Shown: positions 1-8,666, counted from the first letter of the stretch. The stretch is 64,000 nucleotides of DNA from Halothermothrix sp. (GCA_016841825.1 JAENYK010000001.1:372001-436000), one strand, 5' to 3'. Notes: generated by a model from the letters alone, not told the origin. Numbers and translations: made by a program.

Positions 1-648
1 CAAATTAACGATGAGTCCGCAGAATCTGCCTCGTCTGTAAATCAAAATACCGATAATCCAACAGAGGTTAATTCTACTGCAGACCAGGCAGCCAATGAAT
101 CTGCAGAGTCTGTCTCAACGGTAAATCAAAGTACCGATAATCCAATAGAGGTTAGTTCTACTGCAGACCGGGCTGCCAATGAATCTGCAGAGTCTGTCTC
201 AATGGTAAATCAAAATACCGATAGTTCAAAAGAAGTTAATTCTACTGCAGACCAAATTATTAATGAGTCCGCAGAATCTACTTCCACTGAAGACCAAAGT
301 GTCAGTGATTCAGCAAAATCTGATACTACTATCGACAAAGCTACCGTTAACAAGACAGAATCTAATTCTGCTGAAGATAAACAATCTCAAACAAATATCA
401 CTGGTAAAAATGATAGCACTAAGACCCAAAGCAGCACCATTACCATTGAGAAAAATGATAAAACTAAAAATGAAACTCCGAATTCTGAACAAACTCGCCA
501 GGATACCACAAGTAAAGATAAAGATTCTGTAAGTAAAGAAAAGAATGAGGAAAAATACGCTAATACTCAGGGAACATTAGCCAAAATACTCTTTCTATTT
601 AAAGAATTTGGTGCCTGGCTAAATGGGCTTGTGTTAAGCATTTTCTAA
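1..648 (+). CDS. C-terminal part of a repeat-rich protein (5' end outside window)
   Basis: The frame is open from base 1 to a TAA at 646-648, so the true start lies upstream. The visible 215 residues are low-complexity and polar (Ser, Thr, Asn, Glu, Asp, Lys). They begin with about three and a third copies of a 28-residue repeat containing NESAES and STAD motifs, then become Lys-rich. The last 25 residues switch to a hydrophobic/aromatic stretch (LAKILFLFKEFGAWLNGLVL) that could be a membrane anchor or amphipathic helix. This fits a long disordered linker before a C-terminal anchor, perhaps in a surface or envelope protein. I do not recognise the family and the N-terminal domain is not visible. 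A bidirectional terminator follows. Confidence 0.75.
   Translation, partial: QINDESAESASSVNQNTDNPTEVNSTADQAANESAESVSTVNQSTDNPIEVSSTADRAANESAESVSMVNQNTDSSKEVNSTADQIINESAESTSTEDQSVSDSAKSDTTIDKATVNKTESNSAEDKQSQTNITGKNDSTKTQSSTITIEKNDKTKNETPNSEQTRQDTTSKDKDSVSKEKNEEKYANTQGTLAKILFLFKEFGAWLNGLVLSIF
10..288 (+). repeat. 84-bp in-frame tandem repeat
   Basis: Units at 10-93, 94-177 and 178-261 and a partial unit from 262 share an 84-nt (28-codon) period. Each begins with an AATGA-type codon pair encoding NES and includes a CTGCAGA segment. The repeats keep the reading frame. More copies may lie upstream of the window. Confidence 0.85.
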
Positions 649-663
649 TAGAATGGTACTATC

Positions 664-699
664 AAAAGTACTACAACCCGACGGTTGTAGTACTTTTTT
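664..699. terminator. bidirectional intrinsic terminator
   Basis: A 14-bp stem (AAAGTACTACAACC with GGTTGTAGTACTTT) around a CGAC loop is flanked by T runs on both strands. It lies between the converging genes ending at 648 and 708 and can serve both. Confidence 0.85.
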
Positions 700-707
700 G
701 AATTCGG

Positions 708-1925
708 TTAGAAAAACTCCAACATCCGTGGGGTAGGCAAACTAAAAGCACGGTCTAAAACCGGAATAATCTCCAGATCATTAACTACAACTTTTTCAAA
801 ACTTGCCGCTTCACTGAAAGTAATATAGTTCGCAAAGAGTTGAGATAATACAGAGATGTCGAGCTTAATTACGCACTCACTCTTCTGATCTCTGATAACC
901 TGCGGCTTACCATCTGTTAAGATCAGTTTATACATACCGCTATTGACGGGTAAAAAGCTATCTTCAACCTCAAAAGTAACCTCCAAATCTACCCCATGAT
1001 AGTTCATTCTACTCAAAAATGATCTTTCAACATCCACGAGTCTGAACATCCAACCAATACCCACTTTTTGCGAATGCTTATATAAGTGACAGATCATATC
1101 CTTATCTCGCCTTGGTTCAGCTAATAAAATGTGAAAGGGTTCATTACGACTGGCATAATACAGGACATTATCAAATTGATCCAGTTGGCTAGCAATATAA
1201 CTGAGTAATCCAAAATAAGCATCCTGAGTATTATAAATCATCTCTTCTATCTTTAAGACATTGTCCAAAAACCCGTTACCTTTCTCAAAAGCTACCTGCA
1301 GATAACCTTGAATCTCCCCATCTTTTTCAAAAACAAAGATATTAGGATTCTTTAATTTAAACTGCCAAACCCGCTCAGATCTTTTCGCCAGACAGTTACC
1401 TGCGCGGGCGAATCTGTCATAACAGACTGAGATCCCTTCTAAATCTGTCTCGTAAGATCTTCTGACATACAATCGCCGCTCATCAATGGGCAGAGAATTC
1501 GGATTAAACATATACTCTTTAACCTCTCCTACTTGACCCCATCCCATCTTCTGATAGAAATCATGCCTGAAAGGATAAAGGATAGATGTACTAATATTCT
1601 TCTCCTGCATCCTCTGCAATGCATCCATAATCAAGGCTTTGGCTACACCCTGCTTTTTAGAATCCAGAGCTACACAGACAGATCCAATCCCCCCCATAGT
1701 TAATTCATTATAATTCTGATAAATCTCAAAATCATACAGAGTATAACCACCCAAAATCCTGCCATCATCCCCTTCTGCCACCAGGGTTTTACTGGTTTTA
1801 CTCTCCAGTCTCTTTTCTAAATTTTCTGCCATCTTTTCCGGAATAATATCTACACCAGGATATGCACCACAATAGACTCTGATAAAATTGTCAAAGTCTT
1901 CTTTTCTAATCTCCCGAATTTTCAT
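708..1925 (-). CDS. Eis-family GNAT N-acetyltransferase
   Basis: A 405-residue protein, the usual length for Eis-type (enhanced intracellular survival) acetyltransferases. An N-terminal GNAT domain (about residues 1-130) contains the acetyl-CoA binding segment around VCVALDSKKQGVAKALI. A second GNAT-like half follows, then a C-terminal SCP2-like domain (about 300-405). Family members acetylate amines of varied substrates, including aminoglycosides in some cases; the substrate here is unknown. The start is supported by AGGAGG 9-10 nt upstream. It appears to be a single-gene unit ending at the shared terminator. Confidence 0.85.
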   Translation of the reverse strand: MKIREIRKEDFDNFIRVYCGAYPGVDIIPEKMAENLEKRLESKTSKTLVAEGDDGRILGGYTLYDFEIYQNYNELTMGGIGSVCVALDSKKQGVAKALIMDALQRMQEKNISTSILYPFRHDFYQKMGWGQVGEVKEYMFNPNSLPIDERRLYVRRSYETDLEGISVCYDRFARAGNCLAKRSERVWQFKLKNPNIFVFEKDGEIQGYLQVAFEKGNGFLDNVLKIEEMIYNTQDAYFGLLSYIASQLDQFDNVLYYASRNEPFHILLAEPRRDKDMICHLYKHSQKVGIGWMFRLVDVERSFLSRMNYHGVDLEVTFEVEDSFLPVNSGMYKLILTDGKPQVIRDQKSECVIKLDISVLSQLFANYITFSEAASFEKVVVNDLEIIPVLDRAFSLPTPRMLEFF

Positions 1926-2051
1926 TTTGCCAAAACCTCCTAAAAAATAAAAGTGTTTAATCTAATTTTCGGCAATCCCAACAAAAGTACCTTCTTCTAT
2001 CTATACTAAATCAAAATTTTCGGGAAACAAATTTTTAGACTAACGAATATC

Positions 2052-2975
2052 CTACTCATCTTGCTTATCAAATTCACCTACAAGATGAACTTCAGGTTCT
2101 AAATCTACTCCAGCTTTTGCTTTGACCTGCTTTTGAACATGTTGAATTAATTTTAGCACATCGCTGGCCCTGGCTCCTCCAACATTAATAATGAATCCTG
2201 CGTGTTTTTCGGAAACCTGAGCTCCACCAATGGTATACCCCTTCAATCCCATTTGATCAATCAAGGTTCCGGCAAAATACCCAGGTGGTCTCTTAAATGT
2301 ACTCCCTGCACTCGGATATTCCAGCGGCTGTTTGTTTTTACGCCTTGAGTTAAGTTCATTCATTTTATCTCTGATCTCAACTGAATCACCAGGCTGTAAT
2401 TCCATCTCGACCTCAACTACAATCCAACCATTTTTTTGAAAGATACTCTGCCGATAACCAAATTCCATTTCTCTGGCATTCAACGCTCTCATCTCACCGT
2501 GAGGAGTTAATGCGGTGACTCTGGTTACTACATCTCTCATCTCTCCACCATAAGCACCAGCATTCATGACGACTGCTCCTCCCAGAGTTCCGGGAATACC
2601 ACTGGCAAATTCCAATCCTGTCAACTCAGCATTTACAGCAAATCCCGCGAGTTTTGCCAGAGTAACTCCCGATTCTGCAATAATTTTAGTTCCTTCAGAC
2701 CGAACATTATTCAAACCAGTTAATCTGAGAACTACCCCTCTAAACCCCTTATCCCCGATTAAAATGTTACTTCCTTTACCGAGAACAAAATAAGACTGGT
2801 TATGTTCAGCTAAAATCCGCATAACCTGTTGTAAAGCATTACTATTCTCTGGTTCGACTAGCAGATCAGCAGGACCACCAATTTTAAAACTGGTATATTC
2901 TTTCAGCGGAGCATCTGATATAACTTTACACCCCGAAAGTTTAGCCAAAACCTCTTTAATCTCTGATAAATCCAT
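2052..2975 (-). CDS. murB: UDP-N-acetylenolpyruvoylglucosamine reductase
   Basis: MurB reduces UDP-GlcNAc-enolpyruvate to UDP-MurNAc with NADPH and FAD in cytoplasmic peptidoglycan precursor synthesis. The 307 residues match the length of the shorter (type II) MurB enzymes. FAD-binding motifs are visible at YTSFKIGGPAD (about 27-37), GKGSNILI (about 62-69) and ASGIPGTLGGAVVMNAGAYG (about 123-142). Catalytic-region motifs SAGSTFKRP (about 222-230) and the C-terminal EPEVHLVG follow. TTAGGAGGT lies 7 nt before the ATG. It stands apart from any mur cluster, as is common in Firmicutes. Confidence 0.97.
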   Translation of the reverse strand: MDLSEIKEVLAKLSGCKVISDAPLKEYTSFKIGGPADLLVEPENSNALQQVMRILAEHNQSYFVLGKGSNILIGDKGFRGVVLRLTGLNNVRSEGTKIIAESGVTLAKLAGFAVNAELTGLEFASGIPGTLGGAVVMNAGAYGGEMRDVVTRVTALTPHGEMRALNAREMEFGYRQSIFQKNGWIVVEVEMELQPGDSVEIRDKMNELNSRRKNKQPLEYPSAGSTFKRPPGYFAGTLIDQMGLKGYTIGGAQVSEKHAGFIINVGGARASDVLKLIQHVQKQVKAKAGVDLEPEVHLVGEFDKQDE

Positions 2976-3234
2976 TACGCTAACCTCCTAACATTGCTCT
3001 TTCTGTATCTATTCATTTCTCGTTCAGATCACTATTTTCCTGCCATTTCATATTCTACTTCGTCTGATTAGATCTGAGCATTTCCATGTCTAATTAATTT
3101 TTCTCATCTAATGCCTATATTATTCACTTTTCGGAATGAGTATGTAAAAAATCTCTTTGCTCATAAATTATCTACTCCTCCCGGGATAGATAAAATTGGA
3201 GAATACACCTATAAAGATCTGGCAACTTATTACC

Positions 3235-4320
3235 TTAACCTTTCTTTAAACCACTACCCGTTAAGGGCAAAACTACATTGGCTTTTGCCGGAATCATTCC
3301 CTTCCGCAGAGCCTGATAAAAACCTGCAGCCACCGTGCCTGAAGTTGGTTCAACGTAAATCCCCTGTTTAGCCAATTCTTCTACCCCATGCAATACGTCC
3401 TCATCTCCTACAGTTAACACTACACCAGCTGTAGCCCTGACGGCTTCCACAATATCCCGCTTACGAACAGGATTACCTACACTGATCCCTTCTGCAACTG
3501 TAGGAGTTACAACTTTGTCTGGTAATGAGTTAAACTCTGCATAAACAGGTGTACAATGAGCTGACTGAATAGCAATGAACCTGGGAAGACCAGGAATCAT
3601 CTCTAATTCTAACAGATCTCGAAATCCCAGATAAGCCCCCAATAGCATTGTACCATTCCCTACGGGGAGAATAATTATCTCAGGACTGATGCCTCCTAGC
3701 TGTTCCCACAACTCATAAGCCATCGTTTTAGTACCTTCAAAGAACAGCGGATTCCAGGAATGACTGGCATAATATACTGAGCTGGCTTTTTCCATCACAG
3801 CCGATGAAGTGGCATCTCGATTACCGGATACTTTGACAACCTTAGAACCATAAGCCCTGATCTGCTTGATTTTACCGGCAGATGTCTCTGCCGGTAGATA
3901 GATCTCACACTCTATTCCGGCGGCAGCGGCATAAGCGGCTATCGCAGCACCGGCATTACCCGAAGAGTCTTCAACAATCTGCTTGATTCCCCATTCTCTG
4001 ATCTTACTGAGCATAACCGCTGCTCCCCGATCTTTATAAGAACCAGTTGGACTGAGAAATTCCAGTTTTACATACACCTGATGTCCACCTAGCTTCTGTT
4101 TTAATAAAGGAGTCATTCCTTCTCCCAAGGTAACTATTGCAGACTGATCCTTAATGGGCAATAATTCCCGATAACGCCATAAACTCCGGTCTTCATCAAC
4201 TACCCTAAATTTTTTAACCTTACTCCGTAATTCTAATAACCCCCCACAGGAGCATCTCCAGATTGGCTGATCAAGACTATATTCCTTATGACATTCTTGA
4301 CAGACAAATTTGGTTGACAT
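3235..4320 (-). CDS. thrC: threonine synthase (PLP-dependent, with N-terminal zinc ribbon)
   Basis: It converts O-phosphohomoserine to threonine. From the start at 4320 the protein has 361 residues. A zinc ribbon with CQEC and CSCG pairs (about 6-26) precedes the PLP fold. The PLP lysine lies in SYKDRGA, the phosphate-binding loop is SSGNAGAA and a second glycine loop is PVGNGTM. The protein ends in PLTGSGLKKG. A longer reading from 4347 is possible, but GGAG sits about 8 nt before the internal ATG at 4320, so I prefer that start. A related fold-type II enzyme acting on another phosphorylated amino acid cannot be excluded. Confidence 0.85.
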   Translation of the reverse strand: MSTKFVCQECHKEYSLDQPIWRCSCGGLLELRSKVKKFRVVDEDRSLWRYRELLPIKDQSAIVTLGEGMTPLLKQKLGGHQVYVKLEFLSPTGSYKDRGAAVMLSKIREWGIKQIVEDSSGNAGAAIAAYAAAAGIECEIYLPAETSAGKIKQIRAYGSKVVKVSGNRDATSSAVMEKASSVYYASHSWNPLFFEGTKTMAYELWEQLGGISPEIIILPVGNGTMLLGAYLGFRDLLELEMIPGLPRFIAIQSAHCTPVYAEFNSLPDKVVTPTVAEGISVGNPVRKRDIVEAVRATAGVVLTVGDEDVLHGVEELAKQGIYVEPTSGTVAAGFYQALRKGMIPAKANVVLPLTGSGLKKG

Positions 4321-4519
4321 ATCATCATCTCCAATTCCAATTAACATTTTAAAACCTTTTCAGTACGACTACTTTCGACAACTAGACACACAAGAAATCA
4401 CCTCATTCAGACTGACCGTGGAAACGATTTATTTTAATTTCTAAGCATATCTTGAAATTTGTCCTCTCTCCTATTTATAATATAAGAAGAAGCAAATTTC
4501 TGCAAGAGAGGTGTACCTA

Positions 4520-5446
4520 ATGGTGAAATCACTTATAGATCATTTCCACGACTCTGAACAAATAATTACCTATCGGGTTAACCCTTCTGAGGCTGGCTCA
4601 ACAGTCTATCAACTTTTACGCCGAAAACTCAAAATCTCCAGAACATTTTTACGGAAAATTCGGGGAGAATACCGCCTGCGAGTTAATGGTCAATACCGGA
4701 ATTTTTCCACAACCCTTCTGCAGTCAGGAGACCTGATAGAATTTAACTTTAATTTTAATGAAACATCTGAGTATAAACCCATACCAATGCAGTTAGATAT
4801 AATTTTTGAAGACGCCAACCTTCTTGTCGTAAATAAACCCAGCGATCTATTGGTTCACCCCACAGCAGATGAGAGAGAATATACTCTGGCTAATGGTGTA
4901 TTATATTATTTACAGCAGCAGGGTAACTACAACCTTTTTCGACCGATCCACCGCCTTGACCGTAACACATCAGGCTTAATTTTGATCGCAAAGAATCAAT
5001 ACGCTCATAATTATCTTGTAGATCAATTTGTCTGCCGCGAAATTCACCGTCAATACCTGGCTTTTGTGCATGGAGTTATTGACAATGACTCGGCAACCAT
5101 TAATCTTCCAATTGGCAGAGTTCCCGGCAGTATAATTCAAAGACAGATCGACTTTTCAGGGGGAAAAGAAGCTATCACTCATTACCAGGTGATCCGGCGA
5201 TATGCTGACACGACATTACTGAGCCTTACTCTTGAGACTGGCAGAACTCATCAGATCAGAGTGCACCTGAGTCATCTGGGACATCCCCTAATCGGAGATA
5301 CTCTGTATGGGGGAAGTGAACGGTTAATTAAACGCCATGCTCTTCACTCGTTTCAGATTAACTGCCAATTACCTTTGACTCATCAGCTTGTAAAATTAAG
5401 AGCGCCATTAACCACTGATTTGGACAAATTGCAGAGAACACTATAA
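4520..5446 (+). CDS. RluA/RluD-family pseudouridine synthase
   Basis: About 308 residues. An N-terminal S4-like RNA-binding region (around VYQLLRRKLKISRTFLRK) precedes the pseudouridine synthase domain. The catalytic motif HRLDRNTSGLIL contains the nucleophilic Asp. Later motifs are GRTHQIRVHLSHLGHPLIGD and YGG. Such enzymes isomerise specific uridines in 23S rRNA or tRNA. An upstream GTG at 4511 is in frame, but GAGAGG lies 9 nt before the ATG at 4520, which is the better start. The 3' end abuts a terminator serving the opposite strand. The exact target position cannot be told from sequence. Confidence 0.92.
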   Translation: MVKSLIDHFHDSEQIITYRVNPSEAGSTVYQLLRRKLKISRTFLRKIRGEYRLRVNGQYRNFSTTLLQSGDLIEFNFNFNETSEYKPIPMQLDIIFEDANLLVVNKPSDLLVHPTADEREYTLANGVLYYLQQQGNYNLFRPIHRLDRNTSGLILIAKNQYAHNYLVDQFVCREIHRQYLAFVHGVIDNDSATINLPIGRVPGSIIQRQIDFSGGKEAITHYQVIRRYADTTLLSLTLETGRTHQIRVHLSHLGHPLIGDTLYGGSERLIKRHALHSFQINCQLPLTHQLVKLRAPLTTDLDKLQRTL

Positions 5447-5478
5447 AAAAATGACCTTCCACCGGTTAGCAGAAGGTC
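5447..5478 (-). terminator. terminator of the peptide cassette
   Basis: On the minus strand GACCTTC pairs with GAAGGTC (5472-5478 with 5453-5459), followed by a run of seven T. It lies just downstream of the repeat-peptide gene and touches the 3' end of the converging pseudouridine synthase gene. Confidence 0.8.
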
Positions 5479-5503
5479 AAAGCTATGTAAGACGCCAAAA
5501 TCA

Positions 5504-5707
5504 TTACACTTCAATTGGAGCTGTTGGACCACCCAGGGGTCCAACTTCTATAGGTGCAGTTGGACCGCCAGTGATACCTGCTTCGATTGGAGCTGTAGGT
5601 CCTGAAGCTGGACTTACTTCAATTGGAGCTGTTGGACCTGCCAATACTACCAATGAAGCAAAGATCATCATCAGTAGGCTTAGAAATACTACTATAAATT
5701 TTCTCAT
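5504..5707 (-). CDS. secreted precursor with four GPTAPIEV/A repeats (putative signalling peptide)
   Basis: A 67-residue protein. Residues 1-23 form a signal peptide: MRK, a strongly hydrophobic core, and VLA before the expected cleavage site. The remainder is exactly 44 residues: three 12-residue units (GPTAPIEV plus SPAS; GPTAPIEA plus GITG; GPTAPIEV plus GPLG) and a final GPTAPIEV ending at the stop. The gene starts 1 nt after the stop of the upstream TPR gene, and its ribosome binding site (AAAGGAGAGGG) is made by that gene's last codons, so translation is probably coupled. The layout resembles Phr precursors next to Rap receptors. The multi-copy format and the function are inferred; no mature peptide can be proven here. 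Confidence 0.85.
   Translation of the reverse strand: MRKFIVVFLSLLMMIFASLVVLAGPTAPIEVSPASGPTAPIEAGITGGPTAPIEVGPLGGPTAPIEV
5507..5638 (-). repeat. 36-bp in-frame repeat encoding GPTAPIEV units
   Basis: Four copies of a roughly 24-nt block (encoding GPTAPIEV or GPTAPIEA) are separated by 12-nt variable spacers, giving a 36-nt period. Third-codon positions differ between copies (for example the Ile and Val codons) while the octapeptide is kept, which argues for selection on the peptide rather than recent duplication. Confidence 0.85.
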
Positions 5708-5708
5708 C

Positions 5709-6884
5709 TTACCCTCTCCTTTCTAATTGTTGTCTATATCTATCATATTCACTACGATAGAAAGCATATTCAGACTCATTCCCCAAACGCTGAGCACTTA
5801 TGTATTTGAGCAGACATACTTCATAAAGTAATTTCAAGCAGGGTAAATTTTGATCCTTCTTATATCCCAACTCTGCAAAAGCATAAGCCAGATCAAGATT
5901 TCCAGTTTTAAAAAAATATAAAGCAGTGCCATAACAATTTCTACTCATCTCATTAGTATCATTTCTCTTGCAAAGCCAATTCCAGGCCAGATCAAATATA
6001 TCTTTCGCCTCTTCATATCTTTCCTGATGCACATAGATGATTCCAATCTCATCCATCACATAGCCAAACAGGTTCTCTTTGGTAAACTGCTCCTCTTTCA
6101 TCTTGTCTAAGATCTCTAAAGCAGCATCAAACTCCTCCTTCTCAATCAGGATACAGGAATAATCCAACATACTAAATAATTCTAAATCCCTAAATCCATG
6201 CTGTTTACACATCAAGATAGCCTCTTTTAAGTGTCTCTCCGCTTCGATTAAATCATTGTTAGTCTCTGTAGAATAATTCGGAACCTCCAGATACCGATAC
6301 CAGTCTTTAGTTAAATCAAACTCCTCCACAGTTAAACTCTTTAAGCGATCTTCAACCCGTTTGACCTGCGAATAATAATTCCGCTGTTGACTCTTATAAA
6401 TCAAGCAGCAGGATATCTCAATATATGATCTGATAATAATCCTCATCTCTTCGCTCAGATCTATATCTTTCTCTTTGCATCGTTCTATGTCTCGTTGTGC
6501 ATATTTGTAGATATCGCTAAAGATCTGGATCGCCTCATCATATTCACCAATAATCCGTTTGCTGACACCAAGTGCCATCTCCACTTTTATCAGTTGCCCT
6601 TTCCAATCTTTGAGCCTGGTCTTATTCTCATAGTAGAGCTTTTCGATAATATCATGACCTATCATGCTGTCAATACTTAAATAAGCCATCCCCCTGATCC
6701 GTTCGCTCTCTATAATAAATAAATCATTTTTCAAATAAATTTCGGCAAGCAGTTTTGCCTGAGTAGCCAGATCATATGACCGAATATAGTTATGTCCTTC
6801 ATTCATTGCCCTGGTCGCTTGTGTTATTAATTCATGAAAGTCTTTTTCTAATGCATCTTCTGTAAAATTTACTCTCTCAGCCAA
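5709..6884 (-). CDS. TPR-repeat Rap-like receptor protein
   Basis: A 391-residue helical protein with repeated TPR-like segments, for example ALGVSKRIIGEYDEAIQIF (about 105-123), EIGIIYVHQERYEEAKDIFDLAW (about 285-307) and the final GNESEYAFYRSEYDRY region. No HTH or transmembrane segment is evident. Its length and all-helical plan resemble Rap regulators (about 370-380 residues) rather than the HTH-bearing PlcR/NprR group. It is clearly paralogous to the protein at 61677-62837; both share the C-terminal ending, including NESEYAFYRSE and LERRG. A perfect sigma-A promoter lies upstream and a secreted repeat-peptide gene follows immediately. Receptor function is inferred from this arrangement. 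Confidence 0.85.
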   Translation of the reverse strand: MAERVNFTEDALEKDFHELITQATRAMNEGHNYIRSYDLATQAKLLAEIYLKNDLFIIESERIRGMAYLSIDSMIGHDIIEKLYYENKTRLKDWKGQLIKVEMALGVSKRIIGEYDEAIQIFSDIYKYAQRDIERCKEKDIDLSEEMRIIIRSYIEISCCLIYKSQQRNYYSQVKRVEDRLKSLTVEEFDLTKDWYRYLEVPNYSTETNNDLIEAERHLKEAILMCKQHGFRDLELFSMLDYSCILIEKEEFDAALEILDKMKEEQFTKENLFGYVMDEIGIIYVHQERYEEAKDIFDLAWNWLCKRNDTNEMSRNCYGTALYFFKTGNLDLAYAFAELGYKKDQNLPCLKLLYEVCLLKYISAQRLGNESEYAFYRSEYDRYRQQLERRG

Positions 6885-6916
6885 AACAAATTCCCTCCTT
6901 TTTGGGTTCTACCTAC

Positions 6917-6945
6917 ATTATACATTTGTAGATAATTTTTGTCAA
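6917..6945 (-). promoter_or_regulatory. consensus sigma-A promoter of the TPR/peptide operon
   Basis: On the minus strand TTGACA (6945-6940) is separated by exactly 17 nt from TATAAT (6922-6917). The -10 box lies about 30 nt upstream of the TPR start codon, giving a short leader with the ribosome binding site. Confidence 0.85.
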
Positions 6946-6973
6946 GTATGCAAATTAATCTTTACTAAGTTAA

Positions 6974-7007
6974 AGCCCTGCACAATCAGTAAGATTGTTA
7001 CAGGGCT
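6974..7007 (-). terminator. possible terminator after the secreted TPR gene
   Basis: AGCCCTG (6974-6980) pairs with CAGGGCT (7001-7007), with partial inner pairing. The T run after the stem is short (TTTA), so termination may be weak. Confidence 0.45.
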
Positions 7008-7061
7008 AGAAAATAGTATTTATCAATCTAGTCTACAATACTCAAAAGATAGTGAAACTCT

Positions 7062-7790
7062 TTAGATCTCCTGTGCCCGCTCTTTGTATTCTGCTCCATC
7101 CAACTCATAACCTGGCTTAATTGGCATCTGGATGATCTGTTCCAGAGTTTCTTTAGCATCTTTTTTCTTACCAGCAGCATTATAAGCTTCATATAAACCC
7201 CATTGGAAAACAAAACTATCTGGGTTTAACTCAACCGACTTCAATGCATATTCTACAGCCTTCTTCTTATCGCCAACACTCAAAGGCCAACCTGGAACTT
7301 TCCAATATAGCTTGCCTAAAACATAATACGCATCCGGAAATTGAGGATCAATCTCTAAACACTGCTCCAGTTCAGTTTTCATCGGTTTCACCATAAACAG
7401 ACTATTCAGTATTCCTTTTTCTTCTCCAACCCGTCCCATCAACGCAGCTAACCAGTAATGACCCTCTACCTGGTCTGGATATAGTTGAGTGGCCTTTTCT
7501 GCTCTTTCTTTTCCCTTTTCATATGTAGCTAAAGGATCTTCAATATTATTGCCAAATTTTTCATAGCACCTGGCTGCTTTCCAGAGTAATTCATAGTTAT
7601 CCGGATATTCTTCCAGTAAGCTCTCATAAATAGCTCCTGCTTCAATCAGATTCGCGGGATCATCCCATGCTTGAAAAAGTTTTTCTGCTGCACTAATCTG
7701 TGCTGCCAGATCATCTCCTGCCGCCCAGATAGAGCTGCCTATAAATAAACTCATAAGTACCAGTAACACAATAGAAGTTTTTTTCAACAT
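7062..7790 (-). CDS. secreted TPR protein (TRAP-T/TatT-like)
   Basis: 242 residues. A signal peptide occupies about residues 1-23 (MLKKTS, hydrophobic core, cleavage near WAA). The mature part is built from TPR-like helices, with units around NYELLWKAARCYEKF, VEGHYWLAALMGRV, PDAYYVLGKLYW and SFVFQWGLYEAYNAAG. The pattern resembles the TRAP-transporter T-component/TatT family of periplasmic or extracellular TPR proteins. No TRAP membrane subunits are nearby, so the partner is unknown. It lacks a clear lipobox Cys and is probably released or surface-associated. It is transcribed as a single unit between two terminator-like hairpins. Confidence 0.75.
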   Translation of the reverse strand: MLKKTSIVLLVLMSLFIGSSIWAAGDDLAAQISAAEKLFQAWDDPANLIEAGAIYESLLEEYPDNYELLWKAARCYEKFGNNIEDPLATYEKGKERAEKATQLYPDQVEGHYWLAALMGRVGEEKGILNSLFMVKPMKTELEQCLEIDPQFPDAYYVLGKLYWKVPGWPLSVGDKKKAVEYALKSVELNPDSFVFQWGLYEAYNAAGKKKDAKETLEQIIQMPIKPGYELDGAEYKERAQEI

Positions 7791-7889
7791 ACATTCTCCT
7801 CCTTAACTAATATACTTTCATATACAAATATTCTGCTTAATTATGGATATATCCTTTTTCGCTAATTTGACCAAAAGAAATCCTCCAAT

Positions 7890-7919
7890 AAGAAAACCCC
7901 GGAATCTAAAACCAGGGTC
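7890..7919 (-). terminator. intrinsic terminator after the DUF6648-like gene
   Basis: On the minus strand ACCCTGG pairs with CCGGGGT (one G-T pair) and is followed by TTTTCTT. It lies 21 nt past the stop of the gene at 7940-8509. Confidence 0.7.
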
Positions 7920-7939
7920 TCTTCGTTTGATGATTGTAT

Positions 7940-8509
7940 TTAATATTTCTGATTAATATACTGATCAATTACAGATATATGATTACCAGACTTAAAAACC
8001 CCCGCCTGTTCTAGCCTTTCTTTAATCCGATCATTTTTGGAGTGTAAGATTAGGTGATCAAAATCACGCAAAACTATCTCAATCAGGTCACCTTTTAAAA
8101 ATTTAGATCTTACTCTGATAAAATAGCCTTCTATATTTTTAAAATCAGTCAATTCCAAAATCTTTAAAGTTGCCTTATCTTTTTGATAATAATAAAAGTT
8201 TACATCATCAATGGCTTTCCGATAGTATTTCTCATGTTCACCTCTGCGTTTAATATCCCTCGCTTCCATATATTGATACTTAGCCAGGATATTATAATAA
8301 TGATAATTTAAAAAAGCCTTTTGTAAACAATCAATATTTTTGAAAGGTTTAACGTTCAAGCTCATAACAAAATCGTAATTAGCAGTGATAAATTCTCGTT
8401 TGCTCATATCTCCCATGGAGAATTGCTCAATCAAAGCCTCCCGATTGGTAAAAAACTTGTCATACATTCCACCACGGGGAATATTTAACACATCTGTGAT
8501 CTTTGGCAT
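7940..8509 (-). CDS. DUF6648-like cytoplasmic protein
   Basis: A 189-residue soluble protein rich in Tyr, Lys and Phe, with no signal peptide or membrane segment. The N-terminal part (NIPRGGMYDKFFTNREALIEQF) and the Tyr-rich centre (NYHYYNILAKYQYMEARDIKRR) resemble the small Firmicutes family DUF6648, whose function is unknown. The recognition is by overall appearance and not certain. AAGGGGAG lies upstream of the ATG. It has its own terminator and no operon partner. Confidence 0.7.
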   Translation of the reverse strand: MPKITDVLNIPRGGMYDKFFTNREALIEQFSMGDMSKREFITANYDFVMSLNVKPFKNIDCLQKAFLNYHYYNILAKYQYMEARDIKRRGEHEKYYRKAIDDVNFYYYQKDKATLKILELTDFKNIEGYFIRVRSKFLKGDLIEIVLRDFDHLILHSKNDRIKERLEQAGVFKSGNHISVIDQYINQKY

Positions 8510-8666
8510 GATAAACTCCCCTTTCTTCTGCTAATTATACCAGATTCCCCTGCCCCCTGCAAGACACCATCAAAACATGTTATTTTAATTCAATTAATAC
8601 CATTTTAGTTCTATTAATTTAATTAAGTTGATTATTAGTTATAATCATGTTATCTGAAGGAGACAG

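Noticed and set aside
3111-3371. 86-codon plus-strand frame before and over the end of threonine synthase
   Set aside because: No ribosome binding site, no recognisable product, and half of it is antisense to thrC.
5451-5726. 91-codon plus-strand frame with SIGAVGP repeats
   Set aside because: It is the antisense reading of the GPTAPIEV gene. Only the minus-strand frame has a signal peptide, ribosome binding site and operon context.
5709-6884. Idea that the TPR protein is an HTH-bearing PlcR/NprR-type regulator
   Set aside because: No N-terminal HTH is visible in either full-length paralogue; the Rap-like plan fits better.
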